DNA from: CAYYMH01 sp964472785
Lineage (GTDB): Bacteria > Zhuqueibacterota > Zhuqueibacteria > Thermofontimicrobiales > Thermofontimicrobiaceae
NCBI GenBank assembly: GCA_964472785.1
Contig: CAYYMH010000017.1
Coordinates: 18,650-82,649 of the forward strand
Length of the DNA stretch: 64,000 nucleotides
Direction: 5' to 3'
Position 1 is the stretch's first letter; each line of letters starts with the position of its first letter. The position numbers and the translations under genes were made by a program. Positions 52,526 to 61,167 of this stretch are shown one piece after another. The notes beneath the pieces are model-generated. The model saw only the letters and a program-made list of their open reading frames with translations. It was not told the origin of the DNA and made no database searches.

Positions 52526-53257
52526 TTAACGGTCTAATTTGAATTTTTCCCCTAAATAGAGTCGTTTCGTCTCAGGATCGTTTGCCAAAAATTCAGAGCT
52601 CCCCGATTTTAACACGACGCCGTCATAAAGCAAATAGGCTCGATCCGTAATCGAAAGTGTTTCATGAACATTATGATCTGTAATTAAAACACCAATTCCT
52701 TTTTCGATCAGTCCTTTAACAATCTTTTGAATATCTTCCACTGCAATGGGATCAATGCCGGCAAACGGTTCATCCAGCAGAATAAATTTCGGATTCGTCA
52801 CCAATGCCCGGGTAATTTCTGCGCGTCTCCGCTCCCCACCGGATAGTGTGTAGGCTTTGTTTTTAGCTAAATAGCCAATGTTTAACTCATCTAACAAGGC
52901 ATCCTTTCGTTCGTAGCGTTCGCGCTTTGACAGGGACATAGTTTCTAAAATTGCCAAGATATTTTCCTCGACCGTCAGTTTCCTGAAAATGGATGCCTCC
53001 TGTGGCAAATAACTGATACCCAGTCGAGCCCGCTTGTACATGGGCAAACCGGTAATATCCCGATCGTTCAGAAATATCTTCCCGTTGTTCGGACGAATCA
53101 TTCCCGTAATCATGTAAAAACTGGTCGTCTTTCCGGCACCGTTTGGACCCAGCAAACCAACTATCTCTCCCTGTTGTATCTCCAGACTCACGTTATCGAC
53201 AACAGTTCGCTTACTGTAAATTTTAACCAGATTTTCAGCTCTCAGTGTTAGGTTCAT
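52526..53257 (-). CDS. lptB: LPS export ABC ATPase LptB
   Basis: This 243-residue ATPase has Walker A GPNGAGKTT at 37-45 and the signature LSGGERRRAEITRAL. Walker B is in FILLDEPFAGIDP. It powers LPS extraction from the inner membrane with LptF/LptG, which are not in this window. The start overlaps the lptA-like stop by 4 bp, and it precedes rpoN, as in many bacteria. Confidence 0.94.
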   Translation of the reverse strand: MNLTLRAENLVKIYSKRTVVDNVSLEIQQGEIVGLLGPNGAGKTTSFYMITGMIRPNNGKIFLNDRDITGLPMYKRARLGISYLPQEASIFRKLTVEENILAILETMSLSKRERYERKDALLDELNIGYLAKNKAYTLSGGERRRAEITRALVTNPKFILLDEPFAGIDPIAVEDIQKIVKGLIEKGIGVLITDHNVHETLSITDRAYLLYDGVVLKSGSSEFLANDPETKRLYLGEKFKLDR

Positions 53258-54372
53258 TTCTTCGACTGCATTTCTGTTTTCGGTTCGAATCCAACCGGAT
53301 AAAAAATTCCTTCAGACAACTGTGGGTGACTCTCGATCACTATATCGACAATTTCGCGATCCTCGATGGTCACAATTATTTTATCACCAATAATTTTATT
53401 CAACCCCTTTTCTTCATCTTCCTCTTTTACGTAATAATAGCTTGTTGCTTTTTTTTCGACAATCGCCTTATACAGTTCATTGTTTTCGAAAAGTAACGTA
53501 ATCTTCTGTCCGCTCAGTTTATTCAATCGATCATCCTGGCTTGTTGTATCCACCCGCGAAACGATTATCGCTTTGTTATTCACAATTGCCTTAACTAACT
53601 TATCCTTTTCTATGAATAAATGGATGACTTCTCCGCTTATCCGATCTCCTTTTTGCCAGGCAACCGGTTCTTGCTTCAAAATTATTTCATCTTTCTTTCG
53701 ATAGTATTCTGCCAATCCGCAGGTTGCGGTCGCGTCTTCCTGCTTTATCCTGACGCTATCAGTTACAACGGCTTTGTCACCGCCATTGAACAATTCCATT
53801 TTAACGCCGGAAATACGAACTTCCTGTTTTCCGGTGCTGTCTCTTTTAACCAAAACCGGATCGCCGGTTGCGATTGCATATTCTCTTTCATTCTCCAATT
53901 CCGAATGGTGTGCGTAAATGTTCACGTTATTTTCAAAATCGAACATCACAACATCACCATCCGCGATCACTTTATCATCATTTTTAAAATAAAATATTTG
54001 ATCTGCCTTAACTTCTCGCGCCGAATCCTTTAACACCACATTCCCAAAAGCTTTATACACCTTCGTATCAGTGTAGTAATAGACTTTATCAGCAAACAGC
54101 GTTTTGTCTTCGTCGTAAATCTCCACATCCTTTTCAATAATCACTTCGCCGATTTTCTTCCACCATTCGACGCGTTTACAAAACATTTCTGCGGCGCCCT
54201 GACGAAGATGCACATTGCCGACCAATTCCACCACAATTCCCTTTTCCGTGGTTCGCTGCTTCATATCCGTACTATCTGTCGGTACGATCTCCAATCTCTC
54301 GTCCGACTGAGCCAACAGCAAAGTTGCGGCTATATGTAATATAATAAATAAATATTTAAAATACAACCTCAT
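53254..54372 (-). CDS. lptA: LptA/OstA-like periplasmic LPS transport protein
   Basis: This 372-residue protein has a signal peptide (about 1-20, ending LLLAQ), then OstA beta-jellyroll repeats such as GNVHLRQGAAEMFCKRVEWW (split: GNVHLRQGAA) and VVLKDSAREVKADQ. It is about twice the 185 residues of E. coli LptA, with at least two OstA-type units. It would form the periplasmic bridge that carries LPS from LptC to LptD. It overlaps lptC and lptB by 4 bp each. Confidence 0.85.
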   Translation of the reverse strand: MRLYFKYLFIILHIAATLLLAQSDERLEIVPTDSTDMKQRTTEKGIVVELVGNVHLRQGAAEMFCKRVEWWKKIGEVIIEKDVEIYDEDKTLFADKVYYYTDTKVYKAFGNVVLKDSAREVKADQIFYFKNDDKVIADGDVVMFDFENNVNIYAHHSELENEREYAIATGDPVLVKRDSTGKQEVRISGVKMELFNGGDKAVVTDSVRIKQEDATATCGLAEYYRKKDEIILKQEPVAWQKGDRISGEVIHLFIEKDKLVKAIVNNKAIIVSRVDTTSQDDRLNKLSGQKITLLFENNELYKAIVEKKATSYYYVKEEDEEKGLNKIIGDKIIVTIEDREIVDIVIESHPQLSEGIFYPVGFEPKTEMQSKK

Positions 54373-55031
54373 TCACCATTGCTTAAGGAATCGTTTTTAA
54401 TTATTTGAGAATCGGAACTCACCGAGTCCGTTTTTTGCTCTTCTTTAGACATTTTAAAATTTAGATCAAAACCTCTGCCTGCTTTACCGGATACATTCTT
54501 GATCTGCCAATTTTTCAAATATTGATCGGATTCAAAACCGTATCCGTACAACGTATCATTTTCAACCGTGGTAATGGTGACAAACTTATCCGTGACTACT
54601 TTTTCAATACTGTTATCCCACCACAGCCTTTCGGTTTGCAGGGTAATTCCGCTGTCGGAAACCACAACCACATTTTCGATCGCTTCGATATCATTGGTTG
54701 ATTCTTTTAACCGTCCCCTTTCAGATTTCAGTTTTGAAGTATGCTCTCCTTCATCATTGTAAAAGTCAATCTCGATGCCGTCATCGAACTCAACGATTTT
54801 CCGTTTTTTGAAACGCTGCATGTGCCCGTATCTGATAATCGCGTTCCGGACACCATTCTTTGTGGAAATCACAGTCGAATTCCAGCCCTCCTGATCGGGA
54901 AATTCTGGGGTGCTTATTCTCTTTTTCGGCTTTTCATTTTCATCACTGCTACAGCCAAAATAAGCAAACTGAACAGAAATTCCCAAAATAATAAATACCA
55001 ATGCAATTTTATTTTTTAATATTCTACTCAT
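54369..55031 (-). CDS. lptC: LptC-like LPS export lipoprotein
   Basis: I start at ATG 55031; a TTG at 55049 adds six residues and lacks a better site. The 220-residue protein has a lipobox with FGCSS and modified C27. A LptC-type beta-jellyroll follows (VEFDDGIEIDFYNDEGEHTSKLKSE, split as FYNDEGEHTSKL; ERLWWDNSIEKVVTD). It hands LPS to LptA. E. coli LptC is membrane-anchored rather than lipidated, so the lipoprotein form is a family variant. It overlaps lptA by 4 bp. Confidence 0.85.
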   Translation of the reverse strand: MSRILKNKIALVFIILGISVQFAYFGCSSDENEKPKKRISTPEFPDQEGWNSTVISTKNGVRNAIIRYGHMQRFKKRKIVEFDDGIEIDFYNDEGEHTSKLKSERGRLKESTNDIEAIENVVVVSDSGITLQTERLWWDNSIEKVVTDKFVTITTVENDTLYGYGFESDQYLKNWQIKNVSGKAGRGFDLNFKMSKEEQKTDSVSSDSQIIKNDSLSNGE

Positions 55032-55097
55032 ATAGCTTGAACAATTCAAAGTATTTTTTATGGCAAAACAATTAAACGGAAAAAAAATTGATTTTTA

Positions 55098-55280
55098 TAT
55101 ACCTGCATTATTCATAAACTTTGCCACAGAGGCAATGAGGTCACAGAGAAACAATAACTTGTGAACATAGTATCTTTCAAATAAAGTTGATAAATATCTG
55201 ATCGCATATTTTTTGTAACGTTTTGGAAAATAAAACTCTGTGTCCTCTGAGCCTCTGTAGCTACGAATTTTTCAGGTATA
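55098..55280. repeat. Fold-back repeat, CACAGAG type
   Basis: TATACCTG (55098-55105) and CAGGTATA (55273-55280) mark the ends. Inside, a left arm near 55123-55148 matches the complement of the right arm near 55236-55261 with 5 mismatches in 26. Both arms are built of CACAGAG-type units, like the element at 32491. Confidence 0.7.
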
Positions 55281-55408
55281 GTTTATTTTTCAGTCGATAA
55301 ATCATTCTGACATAGATTTTCAAATGATGTTAAAAAACAGGTTACAATTTCAGCCATTCAAAATTTAACTACCGAGTTCACGAAAAACACAGCGTCTCTA
55401 ATGTGAAT

Positions 55409-55436
55409 ATCCGTGAAAATCCGTGTCAATCCGTGG
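55409..55436. repeat. Tandem 10-bp repeat, ATCCGTG type
   Basis: ATCCGTG occurs three times at 10-base spacing. It is the reverse complement of the CACGGAT unit at 37711-37740, sharing an 18-base core. It lies upstream of the lpxL stop. Confidence 0.8.
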
Positions 55437-55465
55437 TTAATAATAAATTTAATAAACGAAACAAA

Positions 55466-56395
55466 TTAACTGACTTTGACATCGGACGGCTTTGTTTTCC
55501 ATCGTTCGTGCATCCATACCCACTGGGTTGGATGTTCCAAAATAAATTCCGACAACGCATCATTACACAATTGAATATTATGATGCAAATTGTTTTGATC
55601 ATCACCCTCTATTTTTAGCGGTAATTTTGGTTTAACCCGGATCAAATGCGTCCCGTCTTTCCGAATATGAATTACCATCGGAACAATAGCAGAACTGGTT
55701 TTCATTGCCAGAATCACCGGACCGATGGGGGTATAAGCCGGATGCCCCAGAAATTCCGCGAAAACACCTTCGACTTTTTTTGTATCCTGATCAATCAGAA
55801 TTCCCACCACCTCATTTTGTTTCAGCGCCCGAATAATGCTGCGGGTTGCCGAACCGCGGGCAATGTATTTCATTCCCGAGCTTTTCCGGTTTTTTATAAT
55901 CAGTTCGTCCAGCCGCGGATCATAACTCGGCGCACCAACCACATTGATGGGAAAACCCTTCATCGATAAATAAGCGCCCATCAGTTCCCAATTACCAATA
56001 TGTCCGGTCAGAGCGATCACGCCATTTCCCAGCGACAACGCATGCTCCAAATTTTCCAATCCTGTTGACTGTACATAATTATCAATATTCCCCGCATTAA
56101 AACGTTCGATGGTGAATGCATCCGCCATATTCCGACCTAAATTATGAAATACACCTTTCGCCATATCTTGGATTTCAAGATCGCTCTTGTGCTCCCCAAA
56201 TATTTTCTTCAAATGTCTGATCGTCTTGTCTCGCTCTTGCTTCACCAAATAATAACCCAAAAAAGACAATCTCTGCATAAACTTAATTGCAGTATCCCGC
56301 TGTATCGTCAGTAACCACTTCACGCCGCTTTTCACGGCAACATATATCAGCCAATTTTTTATCCTTTTCCGAATCCGTCGCAGCCGCTTTCTCAC
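55466..56395 (-). CDS. LpxL/HtrB-family lysophospholipid or lipid A acyltransferase
   Basis: This 309-residue membrane-associated acyltransferase has the catalytic HxxxxE motif as H132-E137 (HIGNWE), with the later GILIDQD and FLGHPAYTPIGP. LpxL-type enzymes add a secondary acyl chain to Kdo-lipid A. The surrounding kds and lpt genes support lipid A modification. No separate lpxM paralogue is visible. It overlaps kdsD by 4 bp. Confidence 0.87.
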   Translation of the reverse strand: MRKRLRRIRKRIKNWLIYVAVKSGVKWLLTIQRDTAIKFMQRLSFLGYYLVKQERDKTIRHLKKIFGEHKSDLEIQDMAKGVFHNLGRNMADAFTIERFNAGNIDNYVQSTGLENLEHALSLGNGVIALTGHIGNWELMGAYLSMKGFPINVVGAPSYDPRLDELIIKNRKSSGMKYIARGSATRSIIRALKQNEVVGILIDQDTKKVEGVFAEFLGHPAYTPIGPVILAMKTSSAIVPMVIHIRKDGTHLIRVKPKLPLKIEGDDQNNLHHNIQLCNDALSEFILEHPTQWVWMHERWKTKPSDVKVS

Positions 56396-57378
56396 AGGAT
56401 ACCCGCCTCCAAAATATCATGCAGATGAATGATACCTGCCGGGACATCTTCTTCGTCAACAATGATAACCTGCATAATACTAAAATCTGTCATCAGTTTC
56501 ATGGCATCCGCAGCCATAATTCCCATGTGCACTGTTTTTGGATTTTTGCTCATAATATCTTTCGCTTTTAAATTCCAGACATCCTTTGATTTTTCCAGCA
56601 AGCGCCGAATATCGCCGTCTGTGATAATTCCCATCAATCTGCCAATATCATTGACCACACATGTGGAACCAAACCGTTTCGATGTGATCTCAAAAATGAC
56701 TTTATCCAGCGGTTCATCTTCTGCAACTTTTGGAATCCTGTCACCAGTGAACATAATGTCATCGATTTTCATTGTCAATTTCTTGCCCAGACTGCCGCCG
56801 GGATGTAGTAAAGCAAAATCTTCGGGTTTGAATTTGCGCTTTTCCAGCAAAGCGACTGCCAACGCATCTCCCATGACGAGCGCTACGGTGGTGCTGGATG
56901 TTGGCGCTAAATTATTCGGACACGCCTCTTCTTTGACGCTGGCATCGAGGATAATGTCGCTGCGTTCCGCTAAACGGGATCTTTTGTTGCCGACAATGGA
57001 AATAATTGGCACACCAATTCTTTTCAGTAGCGGGACAATTTGAAACAGCTCGTTCGTGTCGCCACTTTTCGAAATGCAGATGACGACATCATCTTTATGG
57101 ACGATACCAATGTCGCCGTGCATCCCTTCCGCCGGATGCAGAAAAATCGCCGCCGTTCCGGTACTGGTAAAAGTGGCAGCTATTTTCCGTCCGATGATGC
57201 CTGATTTTCCCATTCCGGAGATGACAACTCTGCCCTTGCATTGGGCAATCAACTCTACTGCCCGGACGAAATTATTATTGATACGTTCTTCAAGTGCAAT
57301 AATCGAATTCGCTTCTTTGCGAACTGTGTCCCTTGCTGTTTTTATAATCAAATCAGAATTCTTTTTATTGTTACCCAA
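56392..57378 (-). CDS. kdsD: Arabinose-5-phosphate isomerase
   Basis: This 328-residue enzyme converts ribulose 5-phosphate to arabinose 5-phosphate, the first step toward Kdo. A SIS domain (about 35-185, with SGMGKSGIIGRK and CISKSGDTNE) precedes two CBS domains (about 205-328). Its length equals E. coli KdsD (328). The start is 75 bp after the PKD lipoprotein, and it overlaps lpxL. With kdsA, kdsB and kdsC it completes the Kdo pathway. Confidence 0.93.
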   Translation of the reverse strand: MGNNKKNSDLIIKTARDTVRKEANSIIALEERINNNFVRAVELIAQCKGRVVISGMGKSGIIGRKIAATFTSTGTAAIFLHPAEGMHGDIGIVHKDDVVICISKSGDTNELFQIVPLLKRIGVPIISIVGNKRSRLAERSDIILDASVKEEACPNNLAPTSSTTVALVMGDALAVALLEKRKFKPEDFALLHPGGSLGKKLTMKIDDIMFTGDRIPKVAEDEPLDKVIFEITSKRFGSTCVVNDIGRLMGIITDGDIRRLLEKSKDVWNLKAKDIMSKNPKTVHMGIMAADAMKLMTDFSIMQVIIVDEEDVPAGIIHLHDILEAGIL

Positions 57379-57453
57379 TTCTCTGTCCCTTAATTAAAAA
57401 ATATTGTCTTCCGGATTCCCGTTTATCATTTTCAGGAATTATCCTTTGTATCT

Positions 57454-58125
57454 CTATTTCGGCACCGGGACAATTCCTTCGATAAAAACATGTACGGAAT
57501 CCGCCCCAAAGTTGGTTAAATCTCCTTTTTCATACACTATAGCTGTAATCAGTTGTTGTCCATACAAATTGCTGACATACCAATTCTCATACTCAAACGG
57601 CACCACCTGATCCGTGTGCATGAGCGAATCACCGTTGAGAAAAAACTTCACATGTTCGACAGACCAATCGAAGACGACCTCAGCCTTGACGGTGTAATAT
57701 CCGATCCCCTGAACAATCTGATTTTCAACCGGTTGTGTAATCGTGACAATCGGACTCTCATCGCCCTTGACCTTCACGATAATGTCTCCGCTCACTTTTC
57801 CGCCATTCTCATCAGTTACTTTAACGGATATTTTATATTGCCCCGATGCATTGGGCGCCAGCCAGTGAACTTCATCGCCCATAGTTTCCAGCAACTCGCC
57901 GTTCGAGTGGTTATCCCAATTATAGGAGAGCAAATCCCCGTCCGGGTCTTCGGCGACGACCTTCAGTAATGTTGTATCCTGCGTGCCAATCTGTTGCGGT
58001 GTCGCTGTAATTTCATTAATGATGGGATCTTTATTTGCCAACTTATCGACGACCCCGCAGTTCAACAGAATAAAAATAACTGGCAAGACGATAAAAAGCG
58101 TTATTTTTTTCACCGATCTCTCCAT
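57454..58125 (-). CDS. Lipoprotein with PKD/cadherin-like beta-sandwich domain
   Basis: This 223-residue protein has a lipobox ILLNCG with modified C23, and one PKD-like domain (about 45-125: DPDGDLLSYNWDN, VTDENGGKVSG). A second beta domain follows (about 127-223: VTITQPVENQIVQG, VKFFLNGDSL). PKD/cadherin-like domains bind proteins or glycans. It lies 2 bp after the Omp28-like lipoprotein and 75 bp before kdsD. The role is unknown; it might be a surface partner of its two upstream neighbours. Confidence 0.75.
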   Translation of the reverse strand: MERSVKKITLFIVLPVIFILLNCGVVDKLANKDPIINEITATPQQIGTQDTTLLKVVAEDPDGDLLSYNWDNHSNGELLETMGDEVHWLAPNASGQYKISVKVTDENGGKVSGDIIVKVKGDESPIVTITQPVENQIVQGIGYYTVKAEVVFDWSVEHVKFFLNGDSLMHTDQVVPFEYENWYVSNLYGQQLITAIVYEKGDLTNFGADSVHVFIEGIVPVPK

Positions 58126-58127
58126 GA

Positions 58128-58898
58128 TTAAAAACGAGCAACTTGATAAACGTGCAAATTTGATTGACTTTGGTCCTGCACAAAAACAAGTGCATACAGT
58201 GCATCAGGATCAGAAACATTGCTAACATTTCCTGAAAACGAAAACGTTTCTACCTGTCCTGGTTTTATATTGTTGATCGAATGGTTTTGGAAAATTTTCC
58301 GCACCACAAACCGATGACCGGAACGGTTCAAATCCTCGTACACCACAGCGTTCAAATGAATATTATCCTTTGCCGTACTTCCCAATCTGGCGAGCTGGAC
58401 AGTAATTTCTACGGAATTACCATCAACAATTTTATCCGCTTCAATGCGAAAGTAGGATTTTTTCCCTAATAATTCATCGATGACAGCCAGATAACGTGAC
58501 TCGATATTCTGCTCCGAAGCACCCTGAACCCTGTTGTCGATACCGTTAAAAAATGCATCCGGAACTCCCCGCTCCGATGAATTTGGTACGTACGACCGGT
58601 AGCGTTCATAATTCGCATTCGATGAAAGTGGATCATTCCACTGATTTGTTTTGATATGATATTCAAGAACCAGCAGCTTATCCTGATAGCTTGCCCGTTG
58701 TTCAATTTCCTCTATTTTTTCCAAAGCGTATTTACTATAATCAAATCCTGTGCTATCGTTTACAAACAATTCAACTAATATTTTCTGCTCCGTAAAGCTC
58801 GATTTGTTTTTTGGATCGAGCGGATTATCGCGTTCCAGGTCACCGCAGAAATAGAGTATTGTAATTAAAATGAGAAATACTAAAATTACCTTTTTCAA
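58128..58898 (-). CDS. Omp28-like lipoprotein with thioredoxin-like fold
   Basis: This 256-residue protein has lipobox LYFCGD with modified C18, followed by ERDNPLDPKN, a common start of FCB-group lipoproteins. The body resembles Omp28: LVLEYHIKTNQWNDPL and RGVPDAFFNGIDNRVQG. The usual CxxC of this family is absent from the N-terminal STGFDYSKYALEKIE stretch, so redox activity is unlikely. It lies 10 bp after the CsgG-like gene and 2 bp before the PKD lipoprotein. It is probably an outer-membrane-anchored protein of unknown role. Confidence 0.7.
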   Translation of the reverse strand: MKKVILVFLILITILYFCGDLERDNPLDPKNKSSFTEQKILVELFVNDSTGFDYSKYALEKIEEIEQRASYQDKLLVLEYHIKTNQWNDPLSSNANYERYRSYVPNSSERGVPDAFFNGIDNRVQGASEQNIESRYLAVIDELLGKKSYFRIEADKIVDGNSVEITVQLARLGSTAKDNIHLNAVVYEDLNRSGHRFVVRKIFQNHSINNIKPGQVETFSFSGNVSNVSDPDALYALVFVQDQSQSNLHVYQVARF

Positions 58899-58908
58899 GC
58901 GTTTCTCC

Positions 58909-59793
58909 TTAAAATCGATAATTTAATGAAAAAAAACATTCATCGTCCGAAATATAAAATCCGAGATTCATTTTTTGCGCGAATTTCGGACTCTCCCCTG
59001 TGTGATGTGCGTAAAGTTTGTTTTTCTCACTTTCTTCGCTCTGCCACAAAATAAATGTGGTCAAAAGTGATGCGCCGGTTACCAGCATCATAATATTTCT
59101 GGTTTTATAATTGTTGTTCGCCTTTTTGTAAAAATAGTCAAACTTATCAAAATCGGCTGTGTCATGATATTTTTTATAATTATCCCGATACGAAAAGTGG
59201 TAAACGGACGTCGTAATAGCTAATCCCACAGTGGCGGTTAAAAACCAGGTGGTGTGATAATTTTGTATCCTGGCAAAATCTTTCCGTTCCCCGATTCCGG
59301 TCAGATCAAACATTAAATTTTGCGCCAAAAGCTTCACCATCGGCTCAATATTTTCCTGATGTTTTCCGGACACTTTTTCTCCTAAAATCTGACCAGTGGC
59401 AACTTTGATCAAATGGGTATCGATTCTGAGCAATCTGCCGACTCTGTTAATCTCTCCGGTAATAATGTACTCTGCACCGGCTAATCTTCCCAACTCTTGT
59501 GCCTCATCTTCTTCAATAAAACCAGCCTGAGCGAGCGCCATTTCGGACAGGACACTCTCGATTTTTTCCCGCTCCAGTACCACAATCTCCTGATAATAAG
59601 AGAGTTCGGTTTTTAGCATTTCCGGTACTGCCCGCTGCAATCGATCGTAACGGATGATATCGGTATTATTTTTAAAATCCATCACCGCCAGCGAAATCTT
59701 ATCAGCGGATCGAATCGGTTGTCCAAAAGCAACCTCCAAAAAGATGCAAAAAACAAAAAGTGAAATTATGAAAATTCGCGATATCTGTTTCAC
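58909..59793 (-). CDS. CsgG-domain protein with two C-terminal membrane helices
   Basis: This 294-residue protein has a signal peptide (about 1-24, ending VAFGQP), then a CsgG/FlgO-like domain (about 30-170: AVMDFKNNTD, ERDKIESVLSE-like VLEREKIESVLSE, AGAEYIITGEINR). Two hydrophobic segments (about 184-202 and 234-254) suggest membrane anchoring. CsgG secretes curli; many CsgG-domain proteins have other roles in the outer membrane. No curli subunit is nearby. It lies 7 bp after kdsC and is followed by two lipoproteins. Function unknown. Confidence 0.78.
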   Translation of the reverse strand: MKQISRIFIISLFVFCIFLEVAFGQPIRSADKISLAVMDFKNNTDIIRYDRLQRAVPEMLKTELSYYQEIVVLEREKIESVLSEMALAQAGFIEEDEAQELGRLAGAEYIITGEINRVGRLLRIDTHLIKVATGQILGEKVSGKHQENIEPMVKLLAQNLMFDLTGIGERKDFARIQNYHTTWFLTATVGLAITTSVYHFSYRDNYKKYHDTADFDKFDYFYKKANNNYKTRNIMMLVTGASLLTTFILWQSEESEKNKLYAHHTGESPKFAQKMNLGFYISDDECFFSLNYRF

Positions 59794-59800
59794 TTTTTAA

Positions 59801-60334
59801 TTACTCCTCCAATTGTTTGTGATATTTTTGCGTCGCCTGTTCCCACAATCCTTGTTCCTTCAATATCATTTCAATCAATTCTCGAACTGCGCCTTGTCCG
59901 CCTGATTTCTCTGTAACGTAATCCGCAATCACTTTCACATCAGGCGCTGCATCATTTACCGCCACACTAAAACCGACCTGCTGCATGACCGCTAAATCTG
60001 TTAAATCATCACCGATGTATGCGATTTCCTCGTCTTTGAGTTGCAGATCCTTTTTTATTTGCTCATAAACCGGAATTTTATTTTTGTGATTCTGGTAAAC
60101 CAGTTGAATATCGAGCTCTCTGGCTCTTCGGTCCACAGCTTTAGAACTTCGTCCTGTGATAATAGCGATTTTTATTCCGGCGCGCTGGGCTAAATGTATG
60201 CCCAATCCGTCTTTCACATTAAAGATTTTGTACTCATCACCATCAGCAAAATAGATAATACTGCCGTCAGTCAGCACACCATCCACATCCAAAATCAGCA
60301 ATTTTATTTTTTTAATATTTTTGAAATTACTCAA
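59801..60334 (-). CDS. kdsC: Kdo-8-phosphate phosphatase
   Basis: This 177-residue HAD phosphatase has the nucleophile motif DVDGVLTDG with D16 and D18, then ITGRSSKAVD and GDDLTDL. It removes phosphate from Kdo-8-phosphate to give Kdo. The small size without a cap domain matches KdsC. It lies 4 bp after kdsA, within the Kdo operon. Confidence 0.93.
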   Translation of the reverse strand: MSNFKNIKKIKLLILDVDGVLTDGSIIYFADGDEYKIFNVKDGLGIHLAQRAGIKIAIITGRSSKAVDRRARELDIQLVYQNHKNKIPVYEQIKKDLQLKDEEIAYIGDDLTDLAVMQQVGFSVAVNDAAPDVKVIADYVTEKSGGQGAVRELIEMILKEQGLWEQATQKYHKQLEE

Positions 60335-60338
60335 TCAA

Positions 60339-61163
60339 TCACACCATGTCTTTTATCAACTCATCAACTTTTTTTAGCTGCTCCAATAATTGCCTCAATT
60401 TCTGTAACGGCAACATATTGGATGCGTCGCACAGCGCTTCTTCAACGCAGGGATGCGTCTCCAAAAAAATCGCCTGACAACCGACCGCCAATGCTGCCCG
60501 CGCCATGGGAAAAATGAACTGGGGCTGTCCGCCGGATTTACCGCCTCCGGCACCGGGTAGCTGCAAACTGTGAGTCGCATCAAAAACAACCGGATAACCC
60601 AAATTCTTCAAAATCGTCAAAGCGCGAAAATCCACAACCAGATTGTGATAGCCAAATGTCACTCCCCGTTCGGTAATCAGGATTTGATCATTATCGAAGC
60701 GTTCCGCTTTTTTCGCCACAGCGTCCATATCTTCCGGCGCCATGAATTGCCCTTTTTTGATATTGACCGGTTTGCCTGTTTTGGCAGCAGCTACCACAAT
60801 ATCTGTCTGTCTGCACAGAAACGCGGGTATTTGCAAAATATCAGCTACCTCGGCTACCGTTTCCGCCTCTTCCGCAGTATGAATGTCCGTCAGAATCGGA
60901 ATGTTGAACTCATTTTTCACTTTTTCCAGAATTTGCAATCCCATTTTCAAACCCGGCCCGGAGTAGGAATCGAGACTCTGCCGGTTTGCTTTCCGATAAG
61001 ACGATTTATAAATGTAAGGAATGTTGAGCTCATCGGTTATCTGTTTAATTTCATGAGCCGTATCCAGTGCGATTTTTTCTGTCTCGATCACACACGGACC
61101 AGCGATTAATACAAACGGTGACGATTCATCGATAGTGATGTCATTTATTTTAACGGTTCGCAT
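60339..61163 (-). CDS. kdsA: Kdo-8-phosphate synthase
   Basis: This 274-residue TIM-barrel enzyme joins arabinose 5-phosphate and phosphoenolpyruvate. Family words are LIAGPCVIET, KSSYRKANRQS and FDATHSLQLPGA. The motif AFLCRQTDIV carries the cysteine seen in metal-dependent KdsA enzymes. It lies 4 bp after pyrG and before kdsC. Its product feeds KdsC. Confidence 0.94.
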   Translation of the reverse strand: MRTVKINDITIDESSPFVLIAGPCVIETEKIALDTAHEIKQITDELNIPYIYKSSYRKANRQSLDSYSGPGLKMGLQILEKVKNEFNIPILTDIHTAEEAETVAEVADILQIPAFLCRQTDIVVAAAKTGKPVNIKKGQFMAPEDMDAVAKKAERFDNDQILITERGVTFGYHNLVVDFRALTILKNLGYPVVFDATHSLQLPGAGGGKSGGQPQFIFPMARAALAVGCQAIFLETHPCVEEALCDASNMLPLQKLRQLLEQLKKVDELIKDMV

Positions 61164-61167
61164 GATC

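Larger units (their letters stand above)
55032..55465. other. 434-bp intergenic region with repeats
   Basis: It holds the fold-back element at 55098-55280 and the CACGGAT-type tandem repeat at 55409-55436 between lpxL and lptC. I see no coding frame and no promoter that matches the local consensus, although the lptC operon must start here. Confidence 0.6.

Noticed and set aside
56429..57043. Long open frame on the plus strand opposite kdsD
   Set aside because: It lies fully inside a well-supported gene on the other strand and has no ribosome-binding site or recognisable motif.
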